Origin: Amycolatopsis circi
GTDB lineage: Bacteria; Actinomycetota; Actinomycetes; Mycobacteriales; Pseudonocardiaceae
DNA: 64,000 nt
Assembly: GCF_003385235.1 (NCBI RefSeq)
Contig: NZ_PQIA01000016.1
Location: forward strand, 1-64,000
Direction: 5' to 3'
The position numbers and the translations under genes were made by a program. Positions 43,217 through 52,726 of the stretch are shown here, in pieces. Numbering within the stretch: position 1 is the first letter of the stretch; each line of letters begins with the position of its first letter. The notes under the pieces were generated by a model. The model had not been told where the DNA came from, did no database searches, and saw only the letters and a list, made by a program, of their open reading frames with translations.

Positions 43217-43471
43217 TTACTTGCGCCAGGCGGTGCGGCTCTTGCGCAGGTCGAGCAGCAGGAGCAGGACGATGAACGCGGCCAGTCCGACGAGCCACAC
43301 GTTCTCGGTGTTGTTCTCGTGGTTGCCCTTGATCATCAGCAGCAGGATGACCGCGGACAGCCAGCCCGCGATGCGGGTGGCCTTCGGGAACGAGCCGTGC
43401 CAGCCCCACTCCGCCGACGGCTCGTCGCGCGGGTCGACCTCGGGGCGCTTCTCGACCGCCTTGCCTGCCAC
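43217..43471 (-). CDS. DUF2631 membrane protein
   Basis: Protein of 84 residues. Start GTG 43471 with GAAGGAG upstream. N-terminus KAVEKRPEVDPRDEPSAEWG, then two helices, about 34-46 and 59-76, joined by NHENN, basic end RKSRTAWRK. Neighbour of dxr, as DUF2631 is in other actinobacteria. Function unknown. Confidence 0.83.
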   Translation of the reverse strand: MAGKAVEKRPEVDPRDEPSAEWGWHGSFPKATRIAGWLSAVILLLMIKGNHENNTENVWLVGLAAFIVLLLLLDLRKSRTAWRK

Positions 43472-43564
43472 GACCACTCCTTCAAACCGCCTGACATTGT
43501 GCGCTCGCATGATCCCACACCGCTGGCCGCCGCGCGGACACGACCCGGGCCATAATGCTTGCTG

Positions 43565-44761
43565 ATGACTACTTCGCGAAGCGTCCTCGTGCTGGGCTCC
43601 ACCGGGTCGGTCGGGACCCAGGCGCTCGACGTCGCCGCACGTAACCCGCATTTGTTCACGATCGCCGGCCTCGCCGCCGGCGGTTCCGATCCGGCGATGC
43701 TCGCCGAGCAAGCGATCGCGCACGAAGTAGCGGCCATCGCCGTGACGAAGCCCACGGCGGTCGAAGACGTGCAGCTCGCGCTGTACGCCGAGGCGCAGCG
43801 CAGGGGGTACGCCAAGGGCGAGTTCCGCCTGCCGCGCATCCTCGCCGGCGCCGACGCGGTCGGCGAGCTGATCGATTCGGTGCCGGTCGACGTCGTGCTC
43901 AACGCGGTGCCCGGTTCGCAGGGCCTTGACCCGACGCTGCGCGCGTTGGCCACCGGCGCGACGCTCGCGCTGGCCAACAAGGAATCCCTCATCGCGGGCG
44001 GGCCGCTAGTGCTCGCCGCGGCGAAGCCGGGACAGCTGGTGCCGGTCGACTCCGAGCATTCAGCGATGGCGCAGGCGCTGCGGTCCGGCGAGGACAACGA
44101 AGTCGCGCGGCTCGTGCTCACCGCGTCCGGCGGCCCGTTCCGGGGAAAGAAGCGCGCGGACCTCGGCGAGGTCACCGTCGAGCAGGCGATGGCGCATCCG
44201 ACCTGGTCGATGGGGCGGCTGATCACCATCAACTCGGCCACGCTCGTGAACAAGGGCCTGGAGCTGATCGAGGCGTCTCTGCTGTTCGGCATCGAACCCG
44301 CGCGGATCGACGTGACGGTGCACCCGCAGTCGATCGTGCACTCGATGGTCACCTTCGCCGACGGCTCCACCATCGCCCAGGCGAGCCCGCCGGACATGCG
44401 GCTGCCGATCGCGCTGGCGCTGAACTGGCCGCACCGCGTGCCCGGCGCAGCCGCCGCGTGCTCCTGGGACACCGCGGCGAGCTGGACCTTCGAGCCGGTC
44501 GACAACGAGGCGTTCCCGGCCGTCGAGCTGGCTCGCGAAGCGGGTACCGCGGGCGGCTGCCTGCCCGCGGTTTTCAACGCGGCGAACGAGGAATCGGTGG
44601 CCGCGTTCCTGGCTGGCAAGGCCGGGTTCCTGTCGATTGTGGACACCGTCTCGCAGGTGGTCTCCGACGCGGACGACTGGCGGCGCGAACCCCGCGACGT
44701 CGCGGACGTGCTGGCCGCCGAGCAGTGGGCCCGCGTCCGGGCCGCCGAGCTGCTGGGGTGA
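43565..44761 (+). CDS. dxr: 1-deoxy-D-xylulose 5-phosphate reductoisomerase
   Basis: Second enzyme of the MEP isoprenoid pathway, 398 residues: DXP plus NADPH gives MEP. NADPH motif [16 protein letters not shown]. Metal/substrate site [14 protein letters not shown] and [11 protein letters not shown], the flexible-loop [29 protein letters not shown] and [14 protein letters not shown] 43565; a -10 CATAAT at 43551-43556 makes it nearly leaderless. A TTG codon at 43559 is less likely. Confidence 0.97.
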   Translation: MTTSRSVLVLGSTGSVGTQALDVAARNPHLFTIAGLAAGGSDPAMLAEQAIAHEVAAIAVTKPTAVEDVQLALYAEAQRRGYAKGEFRLPRILAGADAVGELIDSVPVDVVLNAVPGSQGLDPTLRALATGATLALANKESLIAGGPLVLAAAKPGQLVPVDSEHSAMAQALRSGEDNEVARLVLTASGGPFRGKKRADLGEVTVEQAMAHPTWSMGRLITINSATLVNKGLELIEASLLFGIEPARIDVTVHPQSIVHSMVTFADGSTIAQASPPDMRLPIALALNWPHRVPGAAAACSWDTAASWTFEPVDNEAFPAVELAREAGTAGGCLPAVFNAANEESVAAFLAGKAGFLSIVDTVSQVVSDADDWRREPRDVADVLAAEQWARVRAAELLG

Positions 44762-44966
44762 GCGCCTTCCCTCACGGACCTGAAGAGCCGGGACCGCGGT
44801 GCGCGAAGCCGCCTCGGTCGATGCAACACTGGTTTCACGCTGGCGGCGGATACTTGAACCCGTAACTTGTCGGGTGGTCTCACCGCTTGAGCTGAAGCCG
44901 TGGAAGACGACGAAACCTGCCGCCACCGCATCGCGGGTCGCGGCTGAGGGGTGAGGTGCAGGGCCC

Positions 44967-46169
44967 GTGCTTGCCTATGTGATCGGCGTGGTGCTCTTCG
45001 CGCTCGCGATCTGTGTTTCGGTCGCCTTGCACGAAGCGGGCCACATGGTCACCGCCCGGATGTTCGGCATGCGGGTCCGCCGGTACTTCGTCGGCTTCGG
45101 GCCGACGGTGTTCTCCTTCCGGCGCGGCGAGACCGAGTACGGCCTCAAGGCGATCCCGCTCGGCGGCTTCTGCGACATCGCCGGCATGACCGCGCTCGAC
45201 GAGGTCACCCCGGAAGAGGCGCCGCGCGCGATGTGGCGGTTCAAGACGTGGAAGCGGACCGTCGTGATGTCGGCCGGTTCCATCACGCACTTCCTGCTCG
45301 GCTTCATCGTGCTGTTCGTCATGGCCGCGACCATGGGCCTGCCGAACGTGGACCAGAAGCCGATCGTCTCGACCATCTCCGACTGCGTGCGCGGCGGCAC
45401 CACGGTCGACCAGGTGAACAACCCGGTCTGCCAGCCCGGCGACCCGGCCCCGGCGAAGAAGGCGGGCCTGCTGCCCGGCGACGTCGTGGTCTCGGTGGCG
45501 GGCAAGGCGACCCCGACCTGGACCGAGATGGTGACCCAGGTCAAGGCGGTCTCCGGGCCGGTCCCGGTGGTCGTGGAGCGCGGCGGGAAGCAGGAGACGT
45601 TCGTCGTCGACGTGCCGAAGGTGACCCGGCCCGCGGCGAACGGCGGCACCGAATCGGTGGGCGCGGTCGGCGTCGGCGTCGCGCGGAGCATCCAGTACAG
45701 CCCGCTCGGCGCGTTCGGCGGCGCGGCGTCGTTCACCGGCGACATGTTCGCCCGCACGTAGGACGGGCTGATGGCCTTCCCGAAGCGCATCCCGGCGGTC
45801 TTCAACTCGATCTTCGGCGGCGAGCGCGACCCGGACACCCCGGTCAGCGTCGTCGGCGCGAGCAGGCTCGGCGGCGAGGCGGTCGAGGCCGGGCTGTGGC
45901 AGGTCTTCCTGCTGCTGCTGGCCAGCCTGAACTTCTTCATCGGCGTGTTCAACCTGCTGCCGCTGCTGCCGATGGACGGCGGGCACATCGCGATCGTCTG
46001 GTACGAACGCGTCCGCGACTGGCTGCGCGGACTGCGCGGCAAACCCGCGGGCGGCCCGGTCGACTACACGAAGCTGTCCGCGATCACGATGGTGCTGGTG
46101 GTGATCGGCGGCGGCGTCACGCTGCTCACGGTGACGGCCGACATCGTCAATCCGATCCGCCTGCAGTAA
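44967..46169 (+). pseudogene. rip1: Site-2 protease Rip1/RseP interrupted by in-frame TAG
   Basis: Intramembrane zinc protease of the MEP-pathway neighbourhood (Rv2869c-type), normally cutting anti-sigma factors. Codons 1-264 hold HEAGH (His22-Glu23...His26), the VGFGPTVFSF segment and the PDZ domain. Codon 265 is TAG (45759-45761). The same frame goes on: LMAFPKRIPAVFNSIFGGER, then the second active-site motif NLLPLLPMDGGH near codon 330, and stops at 46167-46169. The total of 400 codons equals the family length (about 404). The amber most likely replaced TGG (Trp). If translation restarts at ATG 45771, two halves would result. GTG 44967 start. Confidence 0.85.
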
Positions 46170-46250
46170 CCGCGCGCACCGGCCGGGTCACGCATGCGTC
46201 CCCGGCCGCCCGACCGGGGGTAACGCTGCTCACCGCGTCGGCTGACTTCG

Positions 46251-46281
46251 TTGAAACGCGCCCGGGTGGGGTGGGTACGCT
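46251..46281 (+). promoter_or_regulatory. ispG promoter, leaderless
   Basis: TTGAAA (46251-46256), 19 bases, TACGCT (46276-46281). The start would lie at the GTG 46288. Confidence 0.5.
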
Positions 46282-46287
46282 GGAAGC

Positions 46288-47439
46288 GTGACCGTCGCGT
46301 TAGGTATGCCCGCTCTGCCCCCGCCCGTCCTCGCCGAGCGTCGCAAGACCCGCCAGCTGATGGTGGGGTCGGTGGGTGTCGGCAGCGACCACCCGATCTC
46401 GGTGCAGTCGATGACCACGACGCTGACCTCCGACGTCAACGCCACCCTGCAGCAGATCGCCGAACTGACCGCGGCCGGCTGCGACATCGTGCGCGTGGCG
46501 TGCCCGTCGGCCGACGACGCCGAGGCGCTGCCCGCGATCGCGAAGAAGTCGCAGATCCCGGTGATCGCCGACATCCATTTCCAGCCCAAGTACGTGTTCG
46601 CCGCGATCGAGGCAGGCTGTGCCGCGGTGCGGGTGAACCCGGGCAACATCCGCAAGTTCGACGACCAGGTCAAGGAAATCGCGCAGGCCGCGAAGGACCA
46701 CGGCACGCCGATCCGGATCGGCGTCAACGCCGGGTCGCTCGACAAGCGGCTGCTCGAGAAGCACGGCAAGGCCACTCCGGAAGCGCTCGCCGAATCGGCG
46801 ATGTGGGAGGCGTCGCTGTTCGCCGAGCACGATTTCCACGACATCAAGATCTCGGTCAAGCACAACGACCCGGTCGTGATGGTGCGCGCTTACGAACTGC
46901 TCGCCGAGCAGTGCGACTACCCGCTGCACCTCGGCGTCACCGAGGCCGGGCCCGCGTTCCAGGGCACGATCAAGTCCGCCGTCGCGTTCGGCGCGCTGCT
47001 GCGCCAGGGCATCGGCGACACCATCCGGGTGTCGCTGTCCGCGCCGCCGGTGGAGGAGGTCAAGGTCGGCATCCAGATCCTCCAGTCGCTGAACCTCAAG
47101 CAGCGGAAGCTGGAGATCGTGTCGTGCCCGTCGTGCGGGCGGGCGCAGGTGGACGTCTACACCCTCGCCGACCAGGTCACCGCCGGGCTGGAGGGAATGG
47201 AGATCCCGCTGCGCGTCGCGGTGATGGGCTGCGTCGTGAACGGTCCGGGCGAGGCGCGCGAAGCCGACCTCGGCGTCGCGTCCGGCAACGGCAAGGGCCA
47301 GATCTTCGTGAAGGGCGAGGTCATCAAGACCGTGCCGGAGCACGCGATCGTGGAGACCCTGATCGAAGAGGCCATGCGGATCGCCGAGGAATCCGGCGAG
47401 TCGATCGGCGAGGGCGCGCCGAGCGTCACCGTCGGCTGA
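46288..47439 (+). CDS. ispG: 4-hydroxy-3-methylbut-2-enyl diphosphate synthase (flavodoxin/ferredoxin)
   Basis: Iron-sulfur enzyme of the MEP pathway, 383 residues: MEcPP to HMBPP. TIM-barrel N-terminal part: [40 protein letters not shown]. The cluster Cys residues are in [14 protein letters not shown] and [11 protein letters not shown] with the conserved Glu of NGPGEA. Ends in a predicted acidic tail. GTG 46288, order dxr-rip1-ispG as in mycobacteria. Confidence 0.97.
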   Translation: MTVALGMPALPPPVLAERRKTRQLMVGSVGVGSDHPISVQSMTTTLTSDVNATLQQIAELTAAGCDIVRVACPSADDAEALPAIAKKSQIPVIADIHFQPKYVFAAIEAGCAAVRVNPGNIRKFDDQVKEIAQAAKDHGTPIRIGVNAGSLDKRLLEKHGKATPEALAESAMWEASLFAEHDFHDIKISVKHNDPVVMVRAYELLAEQCDYPLHLGVTEAGPAFQGTIKSAVAFGALLRQGIGDTIRVSLSAPPVEEVKVGIQILQSLNLKQRKLEIVSCPSCGRAQVDVYTLADQVTAGLEGMEIPLRVAVMGCVVNGPGEAREADLGVASGNGKGQIFVKGEVIKTVPEHAIVETLIEEAMRIAEESGESIGEGAPSVTVG

Positions 47440-47448
47440 GTTTTCGGT

Positions 47449-47499
47449 CCGTGAAGGGCTCCTTGAGGGAATCAGATTCCCTCAAGGAGCCCTTCACGG
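47449..47499. terminator. 25-bp perfect hairpin after ispG
   Basis: Arms 47449-47473 and 47475-47499 pair perfectly around a single-base loop (effective loop larger). Outer ends CCGTGAAGGGCTCCTTGAGG. A second type of strong convergent-junction hairpin, unlike the CGTGAGTG family. Confidence 0.85.
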
Positions 47500-47509
47500 C
47501 TTTCCGGGG

Positions 47510-47980
47510 TCAGACTCGCTCCAGGAGAACGACGGGGATCTGCCGACCGGAGGCGGCCTCGAACTCGGCGAATTTCGGGACCAGCGCGATCTGCGCCGCC
47601 CAGATCCTGGCGCGTTCCTCCCCGGCGGCGAGCCGTGCTTCGACCGGGATTTCTCCCGCGCCCGCCTCGACGACGGTCCGCGGATTGGCCCGGAGATTGC
47701 GGTACCACGCGGGGTCGTGCGGACTGCCGCCGTGCGTCCCGAAGACGGCCCAGTTGTCGCCGACCGGCTGGTAGAACAGCGGGCTGATCCGCGCTTTCCC
47801 GGTCTTGGCTCCGACGTGGTGCACGAGAATCAGCGGCATCCCCTTTTCCGGAAATCCCGGCATATACGGCGGTACCGGGCGGCCTTGCGCGAGTTCTTCC
47901 GGACTGCTCCACGCGACATATCCGGCGTTCTCCCGGAATTCGGCGCGGATCCGGACATTCCAGTCATCGAGGGTGGACAC
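47510..47980 (-). CDS. DDN-type F420-dependent/nitroreductase-like protein
   Basis: Protein of 156 residues of the deazaflavin-dependent nitroreductase (DUF385) family. Landmarks: ILVHHVGAKTGKARISPLFY, then FGTHGGSPHDPAWYRNLRAN and VPKFAEFE. Uses F420H2 in homologues such as mycobacterial Ddn. GTG 47980 after GAAGGAGA. Divergent from a TetR gene. Confidence 0.85.
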   Translation of the reverse strand: MSTLDDWNVRIRAEFRENAGYVAWSSPEELAQGRPVPPYMPGFPEKGMPLILVHHVGAKTGKARISPLFYQPVGDNWAVFGTHGGSPHDPAWYRNLRANPRTVVEAGAGEIPVEARLAAGEERARIWAAQIALVPKFAEFEAASGRQIPVVLLERV

Positions 47981-47997
47981 GACATCTCCTTCACTAG

Positions 47998-48046
47998 GCG
48001 GAGCACTTGCTCCGCAAGCTAGCACACTAGGTGGAGCACGTGCTCC
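47998..48046. promoter_or_regulatory. Twin TetR operators GGAGCAC-TGCTCC
   Basis: GGAGCACTTGCTCC (48000-48013) and GGAGCACGTGCTCC (48033-48046), both near-perfect palindromes 33 bases apart. A -10 TATGCT (48058-48063) follows, so transcription would begin at the ATG 48070. Good candidates for TetR autoregulation and control of the reductase gene. Confidence 0.7.
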
Positions 48047-48069
48047 GGGTAAGCGAGTATGCTCGGCGC

Positions 48070-48675
48070 ATGGCCGTGGCTGAACCGCACACCCCCACTC
48101 GCCGGCGCGCCCTGCGCGCGGACGCCATCCGCAACCGGGAGGCGATCGTCGAAGCCGCCGCCGAGGTGATGGCGGAGCAGGGAGCCGCCGTCGACGTCCG
48201 GGAGATCGCCCGGCGCAGCGGGGTCGGCATGGGCACGCTGTACCGGCATTTTCCGAAGAAGGAAGACCTAGTCCGGACGGTCCTGGACCAGGATTTCTCC
48301 CGGTGGGCCGAAGCCGCGCGCCAGGCCGCCATCGAGGCGGAGGACCCGTGGGCGGCGCTGACCGATTTCTATCGGCAGGCGTTGTCCGGCTGCGCTCGGC
48401 ATCGGGCGATCATGGAGAGCTTCGCGCTGACGTGGACGGACCCCGATCCGACGGGGATTCCGCAGCTGCGCGCGGTTCTGGAGGAGCTGCGGGCTCGGGC
48501 GGCGGAGTTGCTGCGTCCTGGGGTGACTACGGATGATTTGGTGCTGCTGCTGATTTCTCTGGGGTATGCGGCGCAGTTCACGGACGAGTGCCGTCCGCAC
48601 ATGTGGAACCGGTTGCTGCTGGTTTCGCTGGACGGGTTGCGGGCTGAGCATCGGGAGCCGTTGCCGGAAAGCTAA
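48070..48675 (+). CDS. TetR family regulator
   Basis: TetR protein of 201 residues. HTH: NREAIVEAAAEVMAEQGAAV, DVREIARRSGVGMGTLYRHF, PKKEDLVRTVL. Effector domain SBP56/TetR_C33-like unassigned. ATG 48070 without ribosome-binding site, at the predicted transcript start. The 3' part uses G/T-ending codons unlike its 5' part. Its TAA overlaps the TAG of the convergent gene. Confidence 0.9.
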   Translation: MAVAEPHTPTRRRALRADAIRNREAIVEAAAEVMAEQGAAVDVREIARRSGVGMGTLYRHFPKKEDLVRTVLDQDFSRWAEAARQAAIEAEDPWAALTDFYRQALSGCARHRAIMESFALTWTDPDPTGIPQLRAVLEELRARAAELLRPGVTTDDLVLLLISLGYAAQFTDECRPHMWNRLLLVSLDGLRAEHREPLPES

Positions 48676-48950
48676 TCGCCACCGCCGGGAGTGACGGTGA
48701 GCCCGTGTCGCGGATCCGGCACGTCTTCGAGCGCCGCTTTCACTGAAGGCTGGGCGCAGAATTCGTCGCGGATGGCCTCGGTCCTGAAGGCGATCTCGAA
48801 GGCGATGCCGCGTTCGTGCGTCCGCCACGACCATCGCACGGCGCGGTCGGCGATCGCGGCTTTGAGCAACGCGTCGGAGTAGGCGCGGCGCCAGTCGCTC
48901 GCCGGGGCTTCTCCGTCGAGCACTTCGATGAGCAGCCAGGGGTCCGACAC
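48672..48950 (-). CDS. Small hypothetical protein of the DUF2891 operon
   Basis: Protein of 92 residues (SDPWLLIEVLDGEAPASDWR ... EIAFRTEAIRDEFCAQPSVK). GTG 48950, 7 bases behind the DUF2891 gene. No family recognised. The convergent stop codons with the TetR gene overlap. Confidence 0.65.
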   Translation of the reverse strand: MSDPWLLIEVLDGEAPASDWRRAYSDALLKAAIADRAVRWSWRTHERGIAFEIAFRTEAIRDEFCAQPSVKAALEDVPDPRHGLTVTPGGGD

Positions 48951-48957
48951 TGTGCCT

Positions 48958-49986
48958 CTATTCGGCGTCGCTGAGCAGGAGAAGCGCGTAGTAGGCCAGG
49001 AAATGCTCCACCGCATACGGCCCCTCGGTCACCTGCGGCAGCGAGGCCTCCGCATGCTCCAGAGAACTCGCGTCGATCACGGCAACCCGGCCGTCCCCAC
49101 TCGGCAAAGCCCCAGCGATCCGCCGCCAGCACCAAGCGCGGTGCAGGTTGAGCCCGTGCAGATGGGCGATCAACCCGTCGGAAGCATCGGTCACCACCGC
49201 CGGAGTGAACAACGCCGCCGGGTTCCGGTCGGCGATTCCGGGCAGGAAAGCCTCCAGCCAGGCACCGAAATCGGCGGCGGTCATCAGACGGCTCATCAGC
49301 TCGGCCTCGGCCAGTGCGGGGGTGAGGAAGTCGGCCCCGGACGGTTCCCAGGCACCGGGGTAATCGCGGTCTGAGCCGAACCAGCGCCAGGCCGTTTCGG
49401 TGAGCACCTCCCGCAGTTGCGGTTCACCGCGGGACGCCAGGTAGTCGGCGTACGGCAGTGCGCGAGCGAGCCCGAAAGCGCCGTTCTCGTGCAGCCCGTA
49501 GCGGATCGGGTAGGTGACCTTTGGCAGCCAGTCGAGGAAGCGGGTCACGAAAAGCCTGCTCAACGGCTGGAGTGCCGTGGACCAGCGCGCGGCGTCCGGG
49601 CCGTCCCAGGTGGCGGTTTCCATCGTCAACGCCAGCAGGATCGACCAGCCGTACGGTCGCTGCGTCGTCCGGTGGTGCTCCGGCGCGAAGTACGCGGCTT
49701 CGGTGGCCAACGCGGGTTCGGTCAGGTGCGCGTTCAATACGGCACGGATCTCGTCGGCGGGGACGAGGGACGGGTAGCGGCGCAGGAGATGTGCCAGCAC
49801 CCAGAACATTTCCACGCACGAATGCCAGTCGAAGCTGCCGTAGAAGCACGGGTGCAGCTCGCGGATCGGCGGGACGGGAGTGTCGTCGGTGCGCCAGTGA
49901 CTCTCGTAGTGCGGATACTCGCGCACGATGTTCGTCAGCGCGATCTCCGCGAACTCACCGGCGTGTGCGGCCAGCAGTGCGGTCAT
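48958..49986 (-). CDS. DUF2891 family protein
   Basis: Protein of 342 residues. IALTNIVREYPHYESHWR, HPCFYGSFDWHSCVEMFWVL, YGWSILLALTMETATW and SFDWHS-type His/Cys positions match DUF2891, a helical alpha/alpha-toroid-like family of unknown role. ATG 49986. Middle gene of a three-gene operon 50242-48672. Confidence 0.88.
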   Translation of the reverse strand: MTALLAAHAGEFAEIALTNIVREYPHYESHWRTDDTPVPPIRELHPCFYGSFDWHSCVEMFWVLAHLLRRYPSLVPADEIRAVLNAHLTEPALATEAAYFAPEHHRTTQRPYGWSILLALTMETATWDGPDAARWSTALQPLSRLFVTRFLDWLPKVTYPIRYGLHENGAFGLARALPYADYLASRGEPQLREVLTETAWRWFGSDRDYPGAWEPSGADFLTPALAEAELMSRLMTAADFGAWLEAFLPGIADRNPAALFTPAVVTDASDGLIAHLHGLNLHRAWCWRRIAGALPSGDGRVAVIDASSLEHAEASLPQVTEGPYAVEHFLAYYALLLLSDAE

Positions 49987-49987
49987 G

Positions 49988-50242
49988 TCAGCCGCGCAGG
50001 TGGTGTTGCGCGGCTTCGCGGATCTGGATCCGCACGTTCTCCAGCGAGGCCGCGACCTCGTCGATCTGCCGGATCGCGATCTGCACCGAACCCTGGACCG
50101 CGGTCGCGGTGCCGGTTTCGCCGAGCAGGCCGAGCACCTGCGCCTGCAGATCTTCCAACTCGCCTTTGGTGGCGAGGGCGATGCCGGTCGGCACCTGGTC
50201 GGCCAGCAGTTCGAGCTGCTGCGCCTGTTCCTGGATCGTCAT
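49988..50242 (-). CDS. Coiled-coil small protein
   Basis: Protein of 84 residues, highly helical with heptad-like pattern (EQAQQLELLADQVPTGIALA, GELEDLQAQVLGLLG, IDEVAASLENVRIQIREAAQ). ATG 50242 after GAGGAGA. First gene of the DUF2891 operon, ending 1 base before it. Perhaps an ESX/phage-tape-like or regulator partner; unknown. Confidence 0.65.
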   Translation of the reverse strand: MTIQEQAQQLELLADQVPTGIALATKGELEDLQAQVLGLLGETGTATAVQGSVQIAIRQIDEVAASLENVRIQIREAAQHHLRG

Positions 50243-50317
50243 CGGGCTTCTCCTCATCGTGGGGACCGCTCTCCCGTGGTAGCAGAATTCGTCGGTGCCC
50301 GGGGCTAGCCTGGTCCC

Positions 50318-51133
50318 GTGAGTCACAGCTGGGCCGCCCGTCCGCCGCATCCGGTGCTGCGGGGCCTGGTCACGCGCTATGTCGGGTACGCGCAGGAGAA
50401 CGTCACCCTCGAAGTGCACCGCGGGCTGCCCTCGCGGCACATCACGCTCGTGATCAGCCTTGAAGAGCCGATCCGGTACGCGGGGCTGTCTGGCGCGGGA
50501 GCGCTGCAGAGTGTGGTCGGCGGCCTGCACACCGAACCCGCGCTGATCACGCAGGACCGGGTGCAGCGAGGAGTGCAGCTGGAGCTGGATCCGCTGGGGG
50601 CGCGGACGTTGCTGGGCGTCACCGCCGCCGAGCTGACCGGCCGGGTAACCGACCTGGCCGACTTCGGCAGCGACCTCGCCCGCCTGCCGGACCGGCTGGC
50701 CTCGGCGGAGGATTGGCGCACCCGGTTCGCGATCCTCGACGAGGTACTGGCCGCGCGGGCGGTCGAGCCTGCCGAGCAGCCGCCGGAGCTGGACCGCGCT
50801 TGGCACGAGCTGCGCCGCAGCGGCGGGCAGCTGCGGGTCGGCGATCTGGCGAACGAGGTCGGCTGGAGTCGTCGACACCTGGGGGAGCGGTTCCGCGCCG
50901 AACTGGGGCTGGCCCCGAAGCAGGCGGCGCGCGTGCTGCGGTTCGAGCGCGCGGTTCGGTTGCTGCGTACTGGGCACCGTGATCTGGCTGGGATTGCTTA
51001 TGCCGCTGGGTATTACGACCAGGCGCACTTCTCGAACGAGTGGCGCGCGCTGGCGGGTTGCTCGCCGCGGACGTGGATGGCGGAGGAACTCCCGGCGCTG
51101 AGTGAGCAGACCGACGATGACGTTTCCGTTTGA
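50318..51133 (+). CDS. AraC family regulator
   Basis: Regulator of 271 residues. An N-terminal cupin-like sensing part (WAARPPHPVLRGLVTRYVGY, PSRHITLVISLEE) precedes the AraC HTH pair (LRVGDLANEVGWSRRHLGER, LGLAPKQAARVLRFERAVRL, LAGIAYAAGYYDQAHFSNEW). GTG 50318; TAGCCT at 50306-50311 makes it leaderless. Divergent from the DUF2891 operon. Confidence 0.9.
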   Translation: MSHSWAARPPHPVLRGLVTRYVGYAQENVTLEVHRGLPSRHITLVISLEEPIRYAGLSGAGALQSVVGGLHTEPALITQDRVQRGVQLELDPLGARTLLGVTAAELTGRVTDLADFGSDLARLPDRLASAEDWRTRFAILDEVLAARAVEPAEQPPELDRAWHELRRSGGQLRVGDLANEVGWSRRHLGERFRAELGLAPKQAARVLRFERAVRLLRTGHRDLAGIAYAAGYYDQAHFSNEWRALAGCSPRTWMAEELPALSEQTDDDVSV

Positions 51134-51149
51134 GCGTGGCGCGCAGCTG

Positions 51150-51413
51150 CTAGCGCGGAATCAAGCCAGGGTGTCCTTTCGGAATGGTCATCTGGCGCGA
51201 CCGCCGGTAGTTCACGTCGCAGAACGGGCACTGAGCCGGTGGTCCGAACTGGCGGCGTTCGCTCGACGGCTCGAATAACACCGCGGCGGTTTCGCCGCAC
51301 AAGGTGGTGATTGCTTCACCCGGCACCGGGAAAGTGACAAAGCAGGCCCGGTGCCACACCCCGTCGATCACCGGGTGGAGGTGGTCAAGGCTGACGTAGA
51401 TCAACGCTGGCAT
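51150..51413 (-). CDS. Pseudonocardiaceae-type zinc-finger protein
   Basis: Protein of 87 residues with His/Cys pattern HPVIDGVWHRACFVTF, TTLCGE and CPFCD that resembles small zinc-finger proteins seen in Pseudonocardiaceae beside XRE regulators. ATG 51413. Divergent from such a regulator (51530). Probably binds zinc and acts with the regulator. Confidence 0.7.
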   Translation of the reverse strand: MPALIYVSLDHLHPVIDGVWHRACFVTFPVPGEAITTLCGETAAVLFEPSSERRQFGPPAQCPFCDVNYRRSRQMTIPKGHPGLIPR

Positions 51414-51529
51414 CCGTGCTCTTTCCGACAGGCTTCGTAGCTGACAGTCACCACCGTGAGGCTAAGAGCGATTGCTACGCTGGAGGAGCACCAAAGGGAC
51501 ACCGCAGGCTCACGGCAGGAGCGCCTCGC

Positions 51530-52726
51530 ATGGACGGCCCCGAGCAGCCCGGAGACAGTGTTGCCGAGAGGCTCAAACGTGCCCGCAAGCTCAAGGGACT
51601 CGACCAGCGTCAGCTGGCGCAGCGCATGAGCTTCTCGTACTCACTGGTCAAAAAGGTGGAGCAGGGCGTGAAACCGCCTAGCGCCGCTTTTGTCGCGGGC
51701 GCGGCACGTGCGCTCGGCATCAAGGTCTCCACGCTCTACGGAACGAGCGAGAACGAGGTGCTGGACGAGCCGAGTCAGCAATCCTCGGGCATCGCCGATC
51801 TGCGCAGCGCGCTCGACGCTTACGACGAGCCACGTCCTGAAGGCGACGCGCTCGCCCTCGACGACGTCACCGCCCGGCTTGTCGCTGCTTCGGACAAGCT
51901 AGTGGCGCTTCACCACGCCGACGTGCTGTCGGAGCTGCCGAACCTCCTGCACCACCTATACGTTCTCGCCGACGAGCCCGGTCGTGCCGGAGAGCTGGGC
52001 CGCGCCGTGCTGCACGACGCCTATCGGATGTCGGCGACCGTCGCCGGACGCTTCCGGCAAGCCGATCTCGCCGCGATCGCGTCCGAGCTGCACGTTCAGC
52101 TCGCCCCGCGTACCGGAGACCCGCTGCGGATCGCCATCAGCGCGTACCACCGCAGCACGCGCTATCTGCAGCATGGCGACTACCGCAACGGTCTCCGCCT
52201 GCTCGACCGCGCTCGCGAACACATCGGCACCAGCACGAACGGTCGTGCTGTGGCGATCCAGCTGGACTTGCGCTCGGCGATCCTCGCTGCCCGTGCCGGA
52301 GACGCGACCGAGGCTGACGACTACGTCGGCGAGGCGCGCTCTTATGCCAGCGAGTTCCGGCCACCGGCTGCTCCTTACTACGGAGTGGATGCCAGCACGA
52401 CGAACATAGTCGTTCACTGGTGCGCGACACCGGTCGAGAACTACAACGGCACCGAAGCTGTCCGGCGCGCTTCCACTGTCGAGGTGGTCGACCCGCATCG
52501 TCCGGAGCGGGTCGGGCACCACCACATCGACATGGCTCGCGCGTGGATGCTTCACGGTGACCGCGAGCGGACCCTCACCGAATTGAACGCGGCGAAAGAG
52601 GCAGCACCGAACGCGACCCGGCACCATCCCTCAGTCGCGGAGACCGTGCGGATGCTCGTCGCGTCCGAGCGCCGCGCCACCGAATCGCTTGCCGGGTTCG
52701 CCCGGTGGGCAGGCATCCGCATCTGA
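51530..52726 (+). CDS. XRE family regulator with TPR-like sensor domain
   Basis: Protein of 398 residues. HTH_XRE at the N-terminus: SVAERLKRARKLKGLDQRQL, AQRMSFSYSLVKKVEQGVKP. The rest is a helical TPR-like domain (RQADLAAIASELHVQLAPRT, LQHGDYRNGLRLLDRAREHI). Such regulators in Pseudonocardiaceae often control secondary metabolism or development. ATG 51530 after CAGGAGC; the frame is open upstream. Confidence 0.85.
   Translation: MDGPEQPGDSVAERLKRARKLKGLDQRQLAQRMSFSYSLVKKVEQGVKPPSAAFVAGAARALGIKVSTLYGTSENEVLDEPSQQSSGIADLRSALDAYDEPRPEGDALALDDVTARLVAASDKLVALHHADVLSELPNLLHHLYVLADEPGRAGELGRAVLHDAYRMSATVAGRFRQADLAAIASELHVQLAPRTGDPLRIAISAYHRSTRYLQHGDYRNGLRLLDRAREHIGTSTNGRAVAIQLDLRSAILAARAGDATEADDYVGEARSYASEFRPPAAPYYGVDASTTNIVVHWCATPVENYNGTEAVRRASTVEVVDPHRPERVGHHHIDMARAWMLHGDRERTLTELNAAKEAAPNATRHHPSVAETVRMLVASERRATESLAGFARWAGIRI

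Noticed and set aside
45759..45761. TAG read as pyrrolysine
   Set aside because: Actinobacteria of this type do not carry the Pyl system as far as known, and no pyl gene or tRNA is in the window.
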